This document shows positions 62,833 through 64,000 of a DNA stretch of 64,000 bases, in pieces; the stretch's first letter is position 1; every line of letters begins with the position of its first letter. Under the pieces are notes generated by a model. That model did no database searches and was not told the DNA's origin. It saw nothing but the letters and a program-made list of their open reading frames with translations. This DNA is from Streptomonospora salina (GTDB taxonomy: Bacteria > Actinomycetota > Actinomycetes > Streptosporangiales > Streptosporangiaceae): assembly GCF_014204715.1 (NCBI RefSeq), contig NZ_JACHLY010000001.1, positions 1,240,001 through 1,304,000 of the forward strand, read 5' to 3'. A program made the translations under genes and the position numbers.

Positions 62833-62850
62833 CTCTCCAATATTGGAGAG
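62833..62850. promoter_or_regulatory. 18-bp perfect palindrome in redoxin-merR spacer
   Basis: CTCTCCAATATTGGAGAG is perfectly symmetric and lies 36 nt from the redoxin start and 48 nt from the merR start. Length and symmetry fit a MerR-family operator, and a second partial motif (ATCCAATGGAGT) follows at about 62858-62869. Confidence 0.7.
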
Positions 62851-62897
62851 TAGTACTATCCAATGGAGTCGACAAGAGGCGGGAGAACACGGCAGGG

Positions 62898-63596
62898 ATG
62901 CGGATCTCCGAGTTGAGCGAGCGCAGCGGCGTCCCCGTGGCGACGGTCAAGTACTACCTGCGCGAGGAGCTGCTACCCAAGGGCGAAGCGGTATCGGCCA
63001 CGCAGGCGCGCTACACCGAGGAGCACCTCAAGCGGCTGCGCCTGGTGCGGGCGCTGGCGGAGGTGGCCGAGATCCCGCTCGGACGCATCCGCGCCGTCCT
63101 CCAGGCGGTCGACGACCCCGAGCTGGACCTGCACACCTTGCTGGGCGTCGCCCAGTACGCCTTCACACGGCCGGCGGCGGAGCCCGCCGCCGACGACCCC
63201 GCCTGGCAGCGCGCCGAGCGCCGCACCGCCGAACTGCTGGCCGAGCTCGGATGGCAGGCCGGCGACGCTTCCCCCGCGCGCGGGCGCCTCGTCCGGGCCG
63301 TCGCGGCACTGGAGCGGCTGGACGCCCCGCCGTCCCCGGAGACGCTGCACGGCTACGCGGCCGCCGCGCACCGCACCGCCGAGCTGGACTTGGATCGCGT
63401 CGACCCGGTGATGCCGCGCGACGAGACCGTGCAGAGGGTGGTGACGACGTCGGCGCTGATGGAGCAGACCCTGTCCGCACTTCGCCTGCTCGCTCAGGAG
63501 GACGAGTCGGCACGCAGATTCGGCGGTACCCCGGGCCGCGGTTCCCGGCCGCAGGGCCGGGGCGCCCCCGACGACGGCGGCGCGGACGGGGACTGA
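62898..63596 (+). CDS. MerR-family transcriptional regulator
   Basis: The 232-residue regulator has the MerR winged helix at its N-terminus (MRISELSERSGVPVATVKYYLREELLPKG, ARYTEEHLKRLRLVRALAEVAEIPLGRI). A ~140-residue helical effector region with no metal-binding cysteines follows, so metal sensing is unlikely. The C-terminal tail is Gly/Asp/Arg-rich. The spacer with the divergent redoxin gene has an 18-bp palindrome, so it probably controls itself and that gene. Confidence 0.9.
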   Translation: MRISELSERSGVPVATVKYYLREELLPKGEAVSATQARYTEEHLKRLRLVRALAEVAEIPLGRIRAVLQAVDDPELDLHTLLGVAQYAFTRPAAEPAADDPAWQRAERRTAELLAELGWQAGDASPARGRLVRAVAALERLDAPPSPETLHGYAAAAHRTAELDLDRVDPVMPRDETVQRVVTTSALMEQTLSALRLLAQEDESARRFGGTPGRGSRPQGRGAPDDGGADGD

Positions 63597-63630
63597 AGGC
63601 GCCGGCTCGGCGGCGCGCGTCGGCCCGGAA

Positions 63631-63664
63631 ACACAAAACGGCCCCCGCCCGCAGGCGGAGGCCG
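63631..63664 (-). terminator. Terminator of first tRNA-Glu
   Basis: Minus-strand arms CGGCCTCCGCC and GGCGGGGGCCG, with one G-U pair, are followed by TTTTGTGTTT. The element is directly downstream of the tRNA at 63675. Confidence 0.8.
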
Positions 63665-63674
63665 TTCCGATCTG

Positions 63675-63747
63675 TACCCCTGAGCGGATTCGAACCGCCG
63701 TTACCGCCTTGAGAGGGCGGCGTCCTAGGCCACTAGACGACAGGGGC
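63675..63747 (-). tRNA. tRNA-Glu (CTC)
   Basis: The 73-nt minus-strand gene begins GCCCCTGTCGTCTAG, has anticodon loop CTCTCAA (CTC), T-arm GGTTCGAATCC, and 3' end CAGGGGT plus discriminator A. A G-U pair closes the acceptor. CCA is not encoded. Confidence 0.95.
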
Positions 63748-63785
63748 TCCGGTCGCACAGAACCGTGCAGTCCTGCTTTCCGCAG

Positions 63786-63813
63786 TAAAAAAGCCCCCGC
63801 ATAGCGGGAGCTT
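63786..63813 (-). terminator. Terminator between tRNA-Glu genes
   Basis: Minus-strand AAGCTCCCGC-TAT-GCGGGGGCTT is followed by a run of T residues (TTTTTTA). It separates the two tRNA-Glu genes, so each may end independently. Confidence 0.8.
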
Positions 63814-63824
63814 ATCCCTCTGCG

Positions 63825-63897
63825 TACCCCCGAGCGGATTCGAACCGCCGTTACCGCCTTGAGAGGGCGGCGTCCTAGGCCACTAGACGACGGGGGC
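63825..63897 (-). tRNA. tRNA-Glu (CTC), second copy
   Basis: The 73-nt minus-strand gene is almost identical to the one at 63675-63747, including anticodon CTC, with the acceptor stem changed to GCCCCCG/CGGGGGT. The duplicated tRNA-Glu followed by tRNA-Gln is a common actinobacterial cluster. Confidence 0.95.
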
Positions 63898-63964
63898 CTG
63901 GATCGCTCTATGGCGACCGGACCGAGAACGGTCCGTCACGGCGTCCGCTCAGCGGATGCCACTG

Positions 63965-64000
63965 CTGGGGTACCAGGACTCGAACCTAGACTAACTGAAC
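63965..64000 (-). tRNA. tRNA-Gln, 3' part (cut by window end)
   Basis: The visible 3' half on the minus strand reads GTTCAGTTAGTCTAGG, T-arm GTTCGAGTCC and acceptor TACCCCA plus discriminator G. This matches actinobacterial tRNA-Gln. The anticodon lies beyond the window, so the isoacceptor is not visible. Confidence 0.75.

Noticed and set aside
63600-64000. Near-identical repeats in the last 400 bp
   Set aside because: They are the two tRNA-Glu genes, not a mobile or CRISPR repeat.

Overview
The window is a very GC-rich actinobacterial chromosome segment. Strong GC bias at third codon positions, SARP and DUF6879 genes, coenzyme F420 biosynthesis (cofC) and actinobacterial gene order around leuCD all fit. 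A cellulose-type operator (TGGGAGCGCTCCCA) in front of an AA10-FnIII-CBM2 polysaccharide monooxygenase points to a plant-biomass degrader, most likely Nocardiopsaceae (Thermobifida, Nocardiopsis or Streptomonospora relatives). The family assignment is inference.

Layout. 1-10.3 kb is an accessory stretch: the 3' end of a P450, several tiny membrane or orphan ORFs, a UvrA-like ABC protein, an AraC/VOC pair, a VanZ-SdpI pair, a 634-residue protein of unknown function and a truncated, frameshifted type I methylase (hsdM) abutting an SdpI-like fragment. 10.5-17.6 kb holds two paralogous membrane proteins, a stand-alone MurG, a DUF6879 mini-operon, a lipoprotein and tRNA-Lys. 17.7-22.6 kb has a large SARP/NB-ARC/TPR regulator and a DUF559-type gene lying between two 55-bp palindromic direct repeats. 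22.7-32.4 kb is a catabolic/uptake operon (Gfo/Idh oxidoreductase, four Opp-type transporter genes, binding lipoprotein, PmoA-like DUF6807 protein, cupin) with two LacI-type boxes and two CGAAACTATCG-type boxes. 33-38.5 kb has a second tRNA-Lys and a probable amino-sugar (MurNAc/GlcNAc) salvage group: BadF-type kinase, RpiR regulator, MurQ, and a SanA-like protein. 38.5-47.1 kb carries a helical-repeat protein, a second SanA-like protein, and a membrane-anchored STAND/TPR NTPase divergent from a RelE-like/SF1-helicase fusion. 47.1-50.5 kb has a YdeI-like protein, an EI24 membrane protein and the LPMO.

50.5-64 kb is conserved core: ddl, a trans-sulfuration enzyme, gpsA, plsC, cofC, hup, leuD, leuC and the divergent IclR regulator ndgR. 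It is followed by a decayed ORF, a PQQ-type sugar dehydrogenase lipoprotein, a redoxin divergent from a MerR regulator, and a tRNA cluster (Glu, Glu, Gln) reaching the window edge.

No rRNA, CRISPR array, intact transposase or replication origin was seen. Many long antisense open frames exist because of the GC bias and were left out.
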